Shown: positions 1 to 8,970, counted from the first letter of the stretch. The stretch is DNA of 16,148 nucleotides from a candidate division Zixibacteria bacterium SM23_81 (GCA_001304015.1 LJUY01000059.1:1-16148); one strand, 5' to 3'. Translations and numbers: made by a program. Notes: generated by a model not told the origin, from the letters alone.

Positions 1-2333
1 GGTTGGGTCGGAGCATAGCCCGAGTTGATGCGGTAGACAAAGTCACCGGAGCGGCAGAATACGTGGCCGACATCAGGTTACCGAACACCCTTCATATGAA
101 AGTGGTACGCTCCACCCAGGCTCACGCTCACATCGTGAAGGTAGATACCCATCGGGCCGAGCAAGTTCACGGCGTGGTGGCCGTTGTCACCGGCCAGAAC
201 TGCCCATATTTGTTCGGATCCTGCATTTTCGATCAACCGCCCATGGCTACTCATAAGGTTCGCTTCGTGGGAGAGCCGGTGGCGGCCGTCATAGGCCGTT
301 CGCGGGATGTCGCCCTGGAAGCCATGGATCTCATTCGAGTTAAATACGAACCTCTGCCCGCCGTTTTCGATCCCCAGCAGGCCATAGCACCTAAGGCACC
401 CTTGTTGCACGAGGGGCTGGGTCAGTACCGTTATGTGCCCAGTTTCCACCCCCAACCTGGCACCAACATCTTCCACCACTATAAGCTGCGCAAGGGTGAT
501 GTGAACAAAGGCTTGCAGCAAGCTGATGTGGTGGTGGAAAATCGATACCAATTTCCCCATATCTCTCACGCTCAGCTGGAGCCCCACGGGACCATCGCCC
601 TTTGGGAACGCAATGGCCAACTTAAGATTTGGTCAAGCGCTCAGTCTCCCTTCTTCGTGCGGCATTCCCTGGCAGGCGCCTTCGGCCTGCCCCATGCTCA
701 GGTGAAGGTGGTGGTTCCCTATATCGGGGGAGGGTTTGGGGGGAAATCGGATGTGACCATCGAGCCTCTGGTGGCCTACGCGGCGAGAGCCGCGGTGGGT
801 TATCCTGTCCGCCTCATCCTGACCCGAGAGGAGATGTTCTCGGGCACGGTGTTGGGTCGGGGTTGCTGGGCCCGGATAAAGACGGGCGTCCAGAAAGATG
901 GAACCATCTTGTCAGAGGAAATTGAGTTGCTGTTTGGCGGTGGCGCCTATGGAGATTGTTGCATCAACATCGTGGCAGGGGCCGGCCACAATGCTCCTGG
1001 CCCTTATGAAATTCCCAACCTGAAGGTTGACTCATACGGAGTCTACACCAATACCCCTCCGGTGGGGGCCTATCGGGGTTATGGCCATCCCGAGGCACAT
1101 TGGATGGCCGAGCGGCAGATGGAGATGATCGCCCAAAAACTGAAGATAAATCCCGTCACATTGCGCAGACGCAATATTTTGCGGCCCGGCTCCGTTAATG
1201 CATTTGGCCAGAAGATGGATGCCTCCCATGGAGACCTGGATAAATGCATTCAGCAAGTGGTTCACGAGTTGCAGAAAGGTACCGTCCGGGGTTCCAGCAA
1301 AAAGGCCGCTCATAAGGTCCGGGGCACCGGGATCGCCGCCTTCATGAAATCTCCGGTGATGGCCACCAATGCAGCTTCTTGCGCTACGGTCAATTTCGGG
1401 GAGGACGGTACCGTCAACGTCTTGGTGGGCTGCACAGAGATGGGCCAAGGCTCCTTTACCGTTTTGAGCCAAATTGCCGCCGAGGCCTTGAAGGTGCCGG
1501 TAGAAAAGGTGAAGATCAACCGCATCATCGACACCGACGTAAATCCCTACGAATGGCAGACGGTGGCCAGCAGCACCACCTGGAAGGTGGGCAATGCCAT
1601 TGCTCGCGCGGTCGGACAGGCCATCCAGCAGATCAAGGAGATCGCCGCAGAGGCGTGGGGGGTGAGCTCTGAGGAGATAGAACACGGGCCAGATCGCGTC
1701 TTTCTTCGGAAAAATCCCAAGAAATTCCTTCCGTTGTCCTCGGTGGCCATGGGGCGAGTGCAGCCCGATGGCCAAGCCATTGGGGGACCGGTGGTGGGGT
1801 ATGGTCGGTTCGTGCCCCAAGGTTTAACCTACCCCGATCCGGAGACGGGACAGGGAAATTTGGCGGCGGAGTGGACCTTTGGCTGCCAGGGAGCCGATGT
1901 AGAGGTGGACTTGCGCACCGGTCACATTCAGGTTATCCGGCTGATCACAGCTATCGACGCGGGCCAAATCGTGAATCCGATCCTGGCCCGAGGACAGGTG
2001 GTGGGAGCGATGGTTTACGGTCTGGGGGCGGCTTTGAGCGAGAAGGTGATTTACTCCCCGGAAGGGTGGATCCGCAATGACTCCCTGACAGATTACAAAG
2101 TGCCCACCCCTGGGGACGCAAGTTCGATAGAATTCAAGGTCGTCTTTTTAGATACTCCTCTTCCCGACAGCGTCTATGGAGCTCGCCCATTGGCGGAACA
2201 CGGCACCGTTTCGGTGGCTCCAGCCATCGCCAATGCCATCGGTCACGCCACAGAGATTCAGTTTTTTGCCCTGCCCATGACCGCCGAGCGGGTGGTGGAG
2301 AAACTCAAGATGAAAGAAGATCGTCGATGCTGA
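1..2333 (+). CDS. Xanthine dehydrogenase family molybdopterin-binding (large) subunit, 5' end cut off
   Basis: Catalytic subunit of a molybdenum hydroxylase that hydroxylates purines, other N-heterocycles or aldehydes using water. About 776 residues are visible. The window opens inside the family's N-terminal GRSIARVDAVDKVTG motif, so a few codons are missing; the TTG at 3 is probably an ordinary codon, not the start. The large-subunit landmarks are present (numbered from position 3): molybdopterin loop IGGGFGGK at 241-248, AYRGYGHPEA, GCTEMGQGS, and near the C-terminus GARPLAEHGTVSVAPAIANA. The last aligns with the family's GAKGIGEPP motif and places the catalytic Glu at about 732. The CO-dehydrogenase signature AYRCSFR is absent (AYRGYG instead), so this is not CoxL. 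The end overlaps the FAD subunit by 7 bases (ATGCTGA), implying translational coupling. The substrate cannot be read from sequence. Confidence 0.93.
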   Translation, partial: LGRSIARVDAVDKVTGAAEYVADIRLPNTLHMKVVRSTQAHAHIVKVDTHRAEQVHGVVAVVTGQNCPYLFGSCIFDQPPMATHKVRFVGEPVAAVIGRSRDVALEAMDLIRVKYEPLPAVFDPQQAIAPKAPLLHEGLGQYRYVPSFHPQPGTNIFHHYKLRKGDVNKGLQQADVVVENRYQFPHISHAQLEPHGTIALWERNGQLKIWSSAQSPFFVRHSLAGAFGLPHAQVKVVVPYIGGGFGGKSDVTIEPLVAYAARAAVGYPVRLILTREEMFSGTVLGRGCWARIKTGVQKDGTILSEEIELLFGGGAYGDCCINIVAGAGHNAPGPYEIPNLKVDSYGVYTNTPPVGAYRGYGHPEAHWMAERQMEMIAQKLKINPVTLRRRNILRPGSVNAFGQKMDASHGDLDKCIQQVVHELQKGTVRGSSKKAAHKVRGTGIAAFMKSPVMATNAASCATVNFGEDGTVNVLVGCTEMGQGSFTVLSQIAAEALKVPVEKVKINRIIDTDVNPYEWQTVASSTTWKVGNAIARAVGQAIQQIKEIAAEAWGVSSEEIEHGPDRVFLRKNPKKFLPLSSVAMGRVQPDGQAIGGPVVGYGRFVPQGLTYPDPETGQGNLAAEWTFGCQGADVEVDLRTGHIQVIRLITAIDAGQIVNPILARGQVVGAMVYGLGAALSEKVIYSPEGWIRNDSLTDYKVPTPGDASSIEFKVVFLDTPLPDSVYGARPLAEHGTVSVAPAIANAIGHATEIQFFALPMTAERVVEKLKMKEDRRC

Positions 2334-3187
2334 GGCCCTTCGATTACTTCCATCCCAATGATATGGCCGAGACGCTGACTCTCTTGGATCAAGAAGACGA
2401 GACATCCGTGTTAGCTGGAGGGACGGACCTGCTGGTCAAGATGAGGCGGGGCAGCATACGACCTCCTGTGGTGGTGGACATCAAGGGACTGGAGGAGTGC
2501 CAGGGAATACGCTGGGAAGGTGACCGGCTCTCGCTGGGCTCGCTGACCACTTTTAACGATCTTCTCCGGTCCCAGGAGGCTCACAAGCACTTTCCCCTCC
2601 TGATTGACGCCGCTCGGGTGATGGGCTGCTATGAAGTCCGTGAGCGTGCTACGCTGGGAGGTAATGTGGTCAACGCTTCACCGGGCGCCGAATCGGGATC
2701 TCCTCTGGCCGTTCTGGAGGCTCAGGTCGTCCTCAAGGGACGCCGAGGAGAGCGGCAGATGTCCATTGGACATTTCTGGCAGGGGGTGGGAAAGACCGAC
2801 CTGGCCCCAGGTGAATTGCTGGTTCGCATCGTCATCCCGCGTTTGCCCGAGGGATCCCGAAGCACCTATCTGCGGCGCAGCCGCGTGCAGGGTATGGACC
2901 TGGCCTCGGTGAACGTGGCCGTGGTGGTGATCAATCCCCGGTTGCCTGAAAGCCGGGAGATACGAGTGGCCTTAGGAGCAGTTGCTCCCACGCCAATTCG
3001 AGCAAGAGAAGTCGAGACCTTGCTGCGTGGTCAAGAGATCACCTCCTCGCTTCTGTCGCAGATGCGGGACAAAATTCAAGAAGGTTTAGCTCCCAGGACC
3101 ACAAGCCTGCGGGCCACTCCGGGATATAAAAAAGAGATGGTTGGAGTTCTCACGGAGATGGCCCTAGAGGTTCTGCTGAAAGGGTGA
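2327..3187 (+). CDS. Xanthine dehydrogenase family FAD-binding (medium) subunit
   Basis: A 286-residue flavin subunit that passes electrons from the iron-sulfur centres to NAD+ or another acceptor in a three-subunit molybdenum hydroxylase. The N-terminus (LRPFDYFHPNDMAETL) is typical of CoxM/XdhB proteins. Both FAD-pyrophosphate motifs of the family are visible: AGGTDLLVKM at residues 30-39 and TLGGNVVNASP at 109-119. The C-terminal third matches the CO dehydrogenase flavoprotein C-terminal domain (LGAVAPTPIRAREVE). Length is normal. The start overlaps the large-subunit stop by 7 bases and the [2Fe-2S] gene follows 7 bases after the stop, so this is a single operon in L-M-S order. Confidence 0.95.
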   Translation: MLRPFDYFHPNDMAETLTLLDQEDETSVLAGGTDLLVKMRRGSIRPPVVVDIKGLEECQGIRWEGDRLSLGSLTTFNDLLRSQEAHKHFPLLIDAARVMGCYEVRERATLGGNVVNASPGAESGSPLAVLEAQVVLKGRRGERQMSIGHFWQGVGKTDLAPGELLVRIVIPRLPEGSRSTYLRRSRVQGMDLASVNVAVVVINPRLPESREIRVALGAVAPTPIRAREVETLLRGQEITSSLLSQMRDKIQEGLAPRTTSLRATPGYKKEMVGVLTEMALEVLLKG

Positions 3188-3194
3188 GGGACCT

Positions 3195-3662
3195 ATGAAG
3201 CATACCATCAATTTGAGGGTAAATGGCGAGGAAGTGACGACTGATGTGAAATCTCACCGCACCCTTTTAGAGTTTCTGCGGGATCAGCTTCATCTCATGG
3301 GAGTCAAAGAGGGGTGCGGGGATGGGGAGTGTGGGGCTTGTACCGTCCTGTTGAACGGGGAGCCAGTGCGTTCCTGTCTGATCTTGGCCGTAGAGGCCCA
3401 GAACAGCGAGATCCTGACCATCGAGGGACTGGCTGAGGGTGAAAAGCTTCACCCGCTTCAACGGGCTTTTATCGACCAGGGAGCTGTACAGTGCGGTTTC
3501 TGCACTCCGGGACTCATCATGGGGGCCAAGGCCCTGTTGGATCGCCACTCCCATCCTACCGAGGAGCAGATTCGAGAGGCTATAGGCGGTCATCTTTGCC
3601 GCTGCACGGGCTACGAGACCATCTTGCAGGCCATAAGGTCTGTTGCCAAAATGCGTCCCTGA
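3195..3662 (+). CDS. Xanthine dehydrogenase family [2Fe-2S] (small) subunit
   Basis: A 155-residue electron-transfer subunit carrying two [2Fe-2S] clusters, full length for the CoxS/XdhC-like family. The N-terminal plant-ferredoxin-type domain ligates its cluster with Cys41, Cys46, Cys49 and Cys61 (CGDGECGAC then SCL). The C-terminal helical domain uses Cys100, Cys103, Cys135 and Cys137 (QCGFCTPG and LCRCTGYE). All eight ligands are present, so the subunit should be functional. A GTGAGGGACCT ribosome-binding region precedes the ATG. It is the third gene of the operon. No maturation factor (XdhC/CoxF-like Mo-cofactor sulfurase) is visible downstream in the window. Confidence 0.96.
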   Translation: MKHTINLRVNGEEVTTDVKSHRTLLEFLRDQLHLMGVKEGCGDGECGACTVLLNGEPVRSCLILAVEAQNSEILTIEGLAEGEKLHPLQRAFIDQGAVQCGFCTPGLIMGAKALLDRHSHPTEEQIREAIGGHLCRCTGYETILQAIRSVAKMRP

Positions 3663-3755
3663 GGAGGCATCATCTCATCGTAGAATGATCAGAAAAGTCT
3701 CTACAGGAATGTTTGCCAGAAATGCAAAAGGTCGCTTAAGCAGGAAGGAACACCC

Positions 3756-4052
3756 ATGGATTTCACGCCGATCATCGCATCCGTTCTATTGTTGGTCTTC
3801 TCTGTTCCATCGATGGCCAAGTTGTCCAGATATCGCGGAGTGAAAAGCACCGTGGTCAGCGCTGTGACCACCGTCTGCGTCGTCGTGGCGGTGATCGCTA
3901 CCTTTGGCCTTGCCCTGGGTTCACGTGCTCTTCCCTGGATTTTCCATTGGACCGTACCACTGGTGCTGCTGGGCGTCTGGGTCGTCCTCACCGTTCGAGT
4001 GGCCGATTGTCAGGGTGGCAAAGCTGGCGTAAATCCTCTAGATTCACCATGA
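3756..4052 (+). CDS. Small hypothetical membrane protein
   Basis: A 98-residue protein I do not recognise. It has three hydrophobic stretches, about residues 5-21, 33-56 and 63-82, so it is probably a small integral membrane protein; the C-terminal tail is polar (ADCQGGKAGVNP). The ATG at 3756 has a good purine-rich ribosome-binding site (AGGAAGGA, 3742-3749), which is the main support for it being real. It lies 93 bases after the [2Fe-2S] subunit on the same strand, but nothing ties it to the hydroxylase. Open frames continue past its stop in other registers to about 4356, so a frameshifted longer gene is possible but unproven. Confidence 0.5.
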   Translation: MDFTPIIASVLLLVFSVPSMAKLSRYRGVKSTVVSAVTTVCVVVAVIATFGLALGSRALPWIFHWTVPLVLLGVWVVLTVRVADCQGGKAGVNPLDSP

Positions 4053-4414
4053 CGCTCTCGACCATTCCTTTGTCCGCCGGAAATGTACGCGTTCCGTCAA
4101 CTCGGCTCTTTCGACCCTCTATGCGTTATCCCTCTGGTCGACGGTGCCGGCTGTTCTGGCCTTTACCGTGAGAAGAAAAAAAATGATTCGCAGGGCCCCT
4201 TGGGTTCTGCATGGCTCCACCGTCCGCTACCGGCATATGAGAGGTCCGCGCATCAGGTCTAATCCTTGGATGGCTGGAGTTTCGCCCCGACGCCTGTCGC
4301 CTCTGGCCCGTCGACTACGCCCTAAAAGTCGCATTTCCTGGAGTTCCTGGTATTGAAGGCGGGATCCGAAAATCATTTCTCCTTCGACTTTGGATGAACG
4401 TGGGAGGTGAATGG
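4053..4414. other. Intergenic stretch without a supported gene
   Basis: About 360 bases between the small membrane protein and the flavoprotein gene. A frame running from about 4052 to 4356 is open and starts with a moderately hydrophobic run (SALSTLYALSLWSTVPAVLAF), then becomes very Arg-rich. It has no convincing start and matches no family I know, so it may be the shifted remains of a longer membrane gene or chance. I saw no clear promoter, hairpin or repeat here. A strong ribosome-binding site (GGGAGGTGA, 4402-4410) at the right edge belongs to the next gene. Confidence 0.4.
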
Positions 4415-5434
4415 ATGATCCTCGACCAACTATGGCAGAGAGGACCAGAGTTCCTGGGAGTGCGCTACCCCATCATCTGCGGGGCCATGACCTGGATCTC
4501 GGATAGCGAGCTTGTCGCAGCCGTCTCCCGAGCAGGAGCTTTCGGCAGCCTGGCCGCGGGCAACCTCCCTCCCAAGAAACTGGAGGAGGAGATCGAGCGA
4601 ACCCGCCAATTCACTGGGAAACCCTTCGCCGTTAATCTCATCACTGTCGCCCCCAATTATGGAAAACATCTTCAAGTAGTGGCTGACCAGCGTGTCCCAG
4701 TGGTGATCTTCGCCGGCAGCTTTCCCCGAGCCGCTGAGATGCAGGTGGCCCGAAGGGCCGGAGCAAAGGTTGTCTGTTTTGCCTCCAGCGAGTCTATCGC
4801 GCACCGCATGATTCGTGCTGGGGCCGATGCCCTGATCTTGGAGGGAAGCGAGGCTGGGGGACACATCGGTCGCGTCTCTTTGACGATCTTAATTCAGCAG
4901 GTTCTCTTCAAGGTGGACGAAGTTCCCATCTTTGTCGCGGGAGGCATCGCGACCGGCCGTCTCATAGCTCACTTGCTTCTCATGGGGGCTTCTGGCGTTC
5001 AGTTGGGTACGAGGTTTGTCATGTCGCAGGAGTGTCGGGCCCATCCCAAGTTCAAGGAGGCCTTTCTTCAAGCCCGGGCCAGGGACTCGGTGGCCAGTCC
5101 GGCGGTGAGCTCCGACTTACACGTGGTGCCGGTGAGGGCCATCCGTAACAGGGGCACCGAGGACTTCGCCGACCTCCAGATCGATCTGCTGCAGCGGCTG
5201 CGGAGGGACGAGATCTCCCAAGCTCAGGCCCAGCACGAAGTGGAACGATACTGGATGGGAGCGCTACAGCGCGCCGTGGAGGAGGGAGATGTGGAGCGAG
5301 GTTCCCTGATGGCCGGGCAGAGCGTAGGTTTGGCCAATCGCATCCAGCCCATAAAGGAAATTATTGAAGAACTGGTGAAAGATGCACAAGAGGAGCTGGA
5401 TCGTGTCCGAACAAGGCTGTGCTCTATTCGCTGA
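4415..5434 (+). CDS. Nitronate monooxygenase / FabK-like flavoprotein
   Basis: FMN-dependent TIM-barrel enzyme of the 2-nitropropane dioxygenase family, which includes nitronate monooxygenases (detoxifying alkyl nitronates) and FabK enoyl-ACP reductases; sequence alone does not separate the two. Typical motifs are the N-terminal GVRYPIICGAMTWISD, GKPFAVNLI, GAKVVCFASS, GADALILEGSEAGGHIG with the conserved His at about residue 150, VPIFVAGGIATG and the phosphate-binding end GASGVQLGTRF. Two in-frame ATGs exist at 4394 and 4415. I chose 4415 (339 residues) because GGAGGT at 4403-4408 sits 6 bases before it, whereas nothing comparable precedes 4394. The C-terminal 80 residues are charged and helical, as usual for the family. 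A secreted phosphatase follows 47 bases later. Confidence 0.88.
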   Translation: MILDQLWQRGPEFLGVRYPIICGAMTWISDSELVAAVSRAGAFGSLAAGNLPPKKLEEEIERTRQFTGKPFAVNLITVAPNYGKHLQVVADQRVPVVIFAGSFPRAAEMQVARRAGAKVVCFASSESIAHRMIRAGADALILEGSEAGGHIGRVSLTILIQQVLFKVDEVPIFVAGGIATGRLIAHLLLMGASGVQLGTRFVMSQECRAHPKFKEAFLQARARDSVASPAVSSDLHVVPVRAIRNRGTEDFADLQIDLLQRLRRDEISQAQAQHEVERYWMGALQRAVEEGDVERGSLMAGQSVGLANRIQPIKEIIEELVKDAQEELDRVRTRLCSIR

Positions 5435-5481
5435 TTCGCCAAAATAGCGTGCATTCCTGTCATCATTTTTAAAAGAGGTTC

Positions 5482-7428
5482 ATGATGAAAAAGCAGGCAC
5501 TGTTCATGGCGCTCGTCCTGATTTCTCTCTGCTCCGCCGATGTCTTGTCGCAATCCCTGGAGCCCGTGGAGTGGTCCCAGGAGCATATATTCACGCAGCC
5601 GCCCCGAGTGGTGGGTTTTCGAGAGGGGAATGCGCTCTTGCATTACGCCATCGTACGCCCCATGGCAAGCACCGTCCATTATGGGGCTTTCCCCGCCGAC
5701 GAGGATCTCTGTCTGCCTTCTTTTCGCTTTCGCACTAAAGCACAGGAGATTGGCGAAAAAGGGGGTTATGAGGCGGCGCTTAGAGTCTATAGGTTTGAAC
5801 AGGACATTTATAACATGGCTAAGGGATCTACCCTGGAGGGAGTGGTGGTCTATCGTGTGGGTATTTTAAATGAGGACGATGGGATAGTCAACTATTACGA
5901 GGGTCGTTTTCGGTGTGGCAAAGATGACCAAGAAGTTTGGGCCCTCAGGCCATGTCTTATCGAGGGTCCCTTCGTGGACCTGATTACGGACCGCTCGGCG
6001 ACCATCTCCCTGGAGGCCGACAGCTCCTGCTTTGCCAGAGTTCGAGTTGCTGACCGGTGGATCCTCAGCCAGGATGCCCAGGGGCACCCTCTCAAAGCTC
6101 GTCATCACGAAATCGAAATTTCTCGACTCAGTCCCTCCACCCGGTACATCTATACGGTGGAGATCTCTAGCGACCCGGATTTTGGGAAGCATCCCTTGGC
6201 CTGGCCACAGAGAACCTTTCAGACGGCTCCACCCTTTGGGTCTCGGGAACCGTTTGCCTTCGCCTATATGTCCGACAGTCGGCAAAATCCCGGGGGTGGC
6301 GAGTATGGTTTTGGCGGGTGCAATTATCGGATAGCTCAACAATTCATGGTGGACCTCTATCGCCGGGGCACCGATCTGGTGCTTTTCGGGGGGGATCTGG
6401 TCAACGGCTATACCTCCAGCAAAGAGAGCTTTCTCCGACAGCTGCGGACCTGGAAGAAGGCTGTAGAGCCGGTGGGCTCCTATCTTCCCATCTATGAGAC
6501 CGTAGGAAATCATGAGCAGATAGGAGATTATATCCGAGTGAATTTCGCCGACAGAGAGCCCATGGTTCTCTTCGCCGACAGGGCTGGAGAGGAGAGTGCC
6601 GAGGCCCTTTTTGCCTCCCAGTTCGTAAATCCCCTAGGGAGCATTTACAAATTCGGTCCACCGGATGCAGAGGATCAGTGGTCTGGTGTGGGGGGGGATC
6701 TGACAGACGCATTACGCGAGCTTGGCCTACCTCACAGGAAGGGCCCCCCTTATGAAGAGACCGTGTATTCCTTCAATTTCGACAATGTTCACTTCGTGGC
6801 CTTCAACACGAATTACTGGTACACCGGGGTCTATTATGGATCGAGAGAAAATGTGAATTTGGCCTTGCAGATCGCGGGAGGCAACCGCGAGGGCTACGTT
6901 ATGGAAAACCAACTTGCATGGCTGAAGGGGGACCTGGATGCCGCACAGAATGACGAGCATATCGATTGGATAGTGCTCTTCGCCCATGAACCGGCTTTTC
7001 CCAATGGCGGCCATCTGGGAGATGCCATGTACTGGGTTGTCAGGGGCGAGAAGGAAGGTCTCAATGACCCTCGCATCCCTTCCGGGGACGTGATTGACAT
7101 GCGCAATCGGTTCTGGAGCCTGGTCAGCTCATATTCCAAGAGCTTGGTGGTTTTCTTCGGCGACGAACACAATTATTCAAGGACTTACGTCGACGACTCT
7201 GTGCACCCCAATTATCGATATCCCGTCTGGCAGATCACCTCCGGCGGTGCTGGAGCGCCCTTCTATGGCCAGGACTCTTCCGTTCCCTGGACGATGCAGG
7301 TGAGGAAATTCACCTCCGTGCCCCACTATTGTTTTCTGAAGGTCCATGGGATGAAGGTCCAGCTGGAGGTCTGGACTCGATCCGGCCGTCTTGTGGAGCG
7401 GGTTGCTCTCTCGGACCTGCCCCGATAG
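5482..7428 (+). CDS. Secreted purple-acid-phosphatase-like metallophosphoesterase
   Basis: A 648-residue exported enzyme, predicted to hydrolyse phosphate esters in the periplasm or outside the cell. Residues 1-24 form a signal peptide (MMKKQALFMALVLISL... ending near LSQ). A fibronectin-like domain of the purple acid phosphatase N-terminal type lies at about 165-255 (LSPSTRYIYTVEI, RTFQTAPP). The calcineurin-like catalytic domain follows with its metal-ligand motifs: SDSR (Asp265), GGDLVNG (Asp305), VGNHEQ (Asn343, His344), FAHEPAF (His502) and GDEHNYSRT (Asp561, His563). The last is normally GHxH, so one expected metal-ligand His is Asp here. A long insert at about 345-470 separates the motifs. 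AAAAGAGG precedes the ATG. No T9SS C-terminal sorting domain is visible. Confidence 0.88.
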   Translation: MMKKQALFMALVLISLCSADVLSQSLEPVEWSQEHIFTQPPRVVGFREGNALLHYAIVRPMASTVHYGAFPADEDLCLPSFRFRTKAQEIGEKGGYEAALRVYRFEQDIYNMAKGSTLEGVVVYRVGILNEDDGIVNYYEGRFRCGKDDQEVWALRPCLIEGPFVDLITDRSATISLEADSSCFARVRVADRWILSQDAQGHPLKARHHEIEISRLSPSTRYIYTVEISSDPDFGKHPLAWPQRTFQTAPPFGSREPFAFAYMSDSRQNPGGGEYGFGGCNYRIAQQFMVDLYRRGTDLVLFGGDLVNGYTSSKESFLRQLRTWKKAVEPVGSYLPIYETVGNHEQIGDYIRVNFADREPMVLFADRAGEESAEALFASQFVNPLGSIYKFGPPDAEDQWSGVGGDLTDALRELGLPHRKGPPYEETVYSFNFDNVHFVAFNTNYWYTGVYYGSRENVNLALQIAGGNREGYVMENQLAWLKGDLDAAQNDEHIDWIVLFAHEPAFPNGGHLGDAMYWVVRGEKEGLNDPRIPSGDVIDMRNRFWSLVSSYSKSLVVFFGDEHNYSRTYVDDSVHPNYRYPVWQITSGGAGAPFYGQDSSVPWTMQVRKFTSVPHYCFLKVHGMKVQLEVWTRSGRLVERVALSDLPR

Positions 7429-7512
7429 AGAGAGGGGGGAGATCCCTATTTTAGCATAATCTATTCATAGATTTACAACGAATCGTTAGTCGTTTGGCAG
7501 TTTCGAAGCACT

Positions 7513-7700
7513 TAACGTGAATCGTGATTCGTGATTCGAGAAAACCTGCCAACTGCCACTGCTATTTCCATCGCTATTGCCATTGCCCATTGCCGCTGTC
7601 TTTTTAACGAATATCGAGTTTCGAATCTCAAGTCTCTAGTCTCTGATTTCCTCGAGTCTCGATTCTCGATCCACGATTCACGATTCTCGAGTCTCGGCTT
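7513..7700. repeat. Intergenic low-complexity repeat mosaic, copy 1
   Basis: The gap between the phosphatase and the amidohydrolase is filled with degenerate short tandem words. First comes CGTGAATCGTGATTCGTGA (7516-7534), then ATTGCC-type repeats (7560-7598, including TATTGCCATTGCC at 7575-7587), then AGTCTCTAGTCTC (7631-7643), then a CTCGA/GATTC mosaic to 7697. CACGATTCACG (7672-7682) is the exact inverse complement of CGTGAATCGTG (7516-7526), so the ends could pair. There is no coding potential. The same words recur in the next two gaps. The block stops just before the amidohydrolase ribosome-binding site AAGGAGG (7704-7710). Confidence 0.75.
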
Positions 7701-7714
7701 TTCAAGGAGGCGGG

Positions 7715-8959
7715 ATGGATCTGATCATCAGAGATGCGCAGCTGCGTCACACTGAAGGTACCCGCGATATCGGCGTCTCCGATGGCAGGATCGTCCAGAT
7801 CGCGAATCGAATACCCCGGAAAGGCCAACGGGAGATCGATGCTCAAGGCAGGCTGACCACTCCTACCTTCATCGACCCTCACCTGCATCTGGATAAGGCT
7901 CTCATCAGCGAGGTGGTACGACCCAACCTCTCCGGAACGCTGGACGAGGCCATCGAGATTATCTGGGAGAAGAAGAAGCAGTACACCATAGAGGATATAG
8001 TGAAACGGGCCAGCAGAGTGCTGCACTGGGGCATCGGCTATGGCACCACCATTTTCAGGACAAACGTGGATGTGGATACCATCGGGAAGCTAGTTCCCGT
8101 AGAGGCCCTGCTGGAGGTAAAAAAACGATTCGCTGGTATTTGCCGGCTACAGATCGTGGCCTTCCCCCAGGAGGGCATTCTGAAAAACCCGGGAACAGAG
8201 GAACTATTGCGTCAGGCCATGAAGATAGGTGCGGATGTGGTTGGGGGCATGCCCTTTAACGAGCGCACCATGGCGGACTCGCAAAGGCACATCGACATCT
8301 GTTTTGAAATCGCTAAGGAATTCGGCGCGGACATAGACATGCACGTGGACGAGACGGATGATCCCAGCGCTCGGACTTTAGAACTGCTGGCCGCGAAGAC
8401 CATCCAGGAGGGCTATCAAGGTCGGGTGACTGCCGTCCACACCTGTGCCTTGGCCGCCTACGATGACGTCTACGCTGCGAAAGTCATCGGACTGGTCAAA
8501 GAGGCGGGCCTGAACATGATCACCAATCCGGCCACCAACCTGATGCTACAGGGTCGAATGGACACCGAGCCCAGAAGAAGGGGCATCACCAGGGTCAAGG
8601 AGCTTCTGGCCGCCGGGATCAACGTTGCCTATGGCCAGGATTGTCTCAAGGACACTTTCTATCCCACCTTTGGGCAGGCCGACCCTCTGGAGGTGGGCCT
8701 CATCACTGCCCATGCCGCCCAAATGAGCCTGCCGGAGGAGATTGAAACCCTCTTCGACATGGCCACCGTCAATGGAGCCAGGATTCTGAGGATGGAGGAT
8801 TATGGAATCGAGGAGGGCAGAACGGCCAATCTCAATATCATTGACACCACAACCGTGCAGGAGGCTTTTCGCACGCAGGCCGATCGCCGCCATGTTATTC
8901 GCAGGGGAGAGGTGATCGCCGAGACGGAGACGAGGACGAAACTGCATATTGACGCTTGA
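7715..8959 (+). CDS. Cytosine-deaminase-family amidohydrolase
   Basis: A 414-residue cytosolic zinc amidohydrolase, close in length to E. coli CodA (427). Motifs are DPHLHLDKA (His56, His58), AFPQEGIL (Gln152), DMHVDETDDP (His210, Glu213), AVHTCALAAY (His242) and GQDCLKDTFYP (Asp309). From my memory of CodA (H61, H63, Q156, H214, E217, H246, D313) these keep a near-constant offset of four or five residues, so the metal site and the cytosine-binding Gln are intact. The CodA Asp314 position is Cys310, and the Trp in DPWYP is Phe. The substrate may therefore be a cytosine analogue such as isocytosine, creatinine or an N-substituted triazine or pyrimidine rather than cytosine. AAGGAGG lies 4 bases before the ATG. 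Repeat mosaics flank the gene on both sides, and a nucleoside phosphorylase follows. Confidence 0.88.
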   Translation: MDLIIRDAQLRHTEGTRDIGVSDGRIVQIANRIPRKGQREIDAQGRLTTPTFIDPHLHLDKALISEVVRPNLSGTLDEAIEIIWEKKKQYTIEDIVKRASRVLHWGIGYGTTIFRTNVDVDTIGKLVPVEALLEVKKRFAGICRLQIVAFPQEGILKNPGTEELLRQAMKIGADVVGGMPFNERTMADSQRHIDICFEIAKEFGADIDMHVDETDDPSARTLELLAAKTIQEGYQGRVTAVHTCALAAYDDVYAAKVIGLVKEAGLNMITNPATNLMLQGRMDTEPRRRGITRVKELLAAGINVAYGQDCLKDTFYPTFGQADPLEVGLITAHAAQMSLPEEIETLFDMATVNGARILRMEDYGIEEGRTANLNIIDTTTVQEAFRTQADRRHVIRRGEVIAETETRTKLHIDA

Positions 8960-8970
8960 GGATTTGGGAT

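Noticed and set aside
78-620. 180-codon open frame on the - strand
   Set aside because: It lies wholly inside the molybdopterin subunit gene, whose protein matches its family end to end. The same holds for the other - strand frames in 1032-2405 and the + strand frame 629-925.
4144-4356. 70-codon open frame as a gene
   Set aside because: The product is extremely Arg/Ser/Pro-rich, has no ribosome-binding site and matches no family, which is typical of a chance frame in GC-rich DNA.
7440-7475. Promoter for the amidohydrolase (CATAAT near 7455)
   Set aside because: Only a weak -10-like hexamer is present, with no -35 at proper spacing, and it is separated from the gene by the repeat mosaic.
7513-7700. 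CRISPR array
   Set aside because: The repeats are short, degenerate, of several kinds and directly adjacent, with no regular unique spacers and no cas genes.
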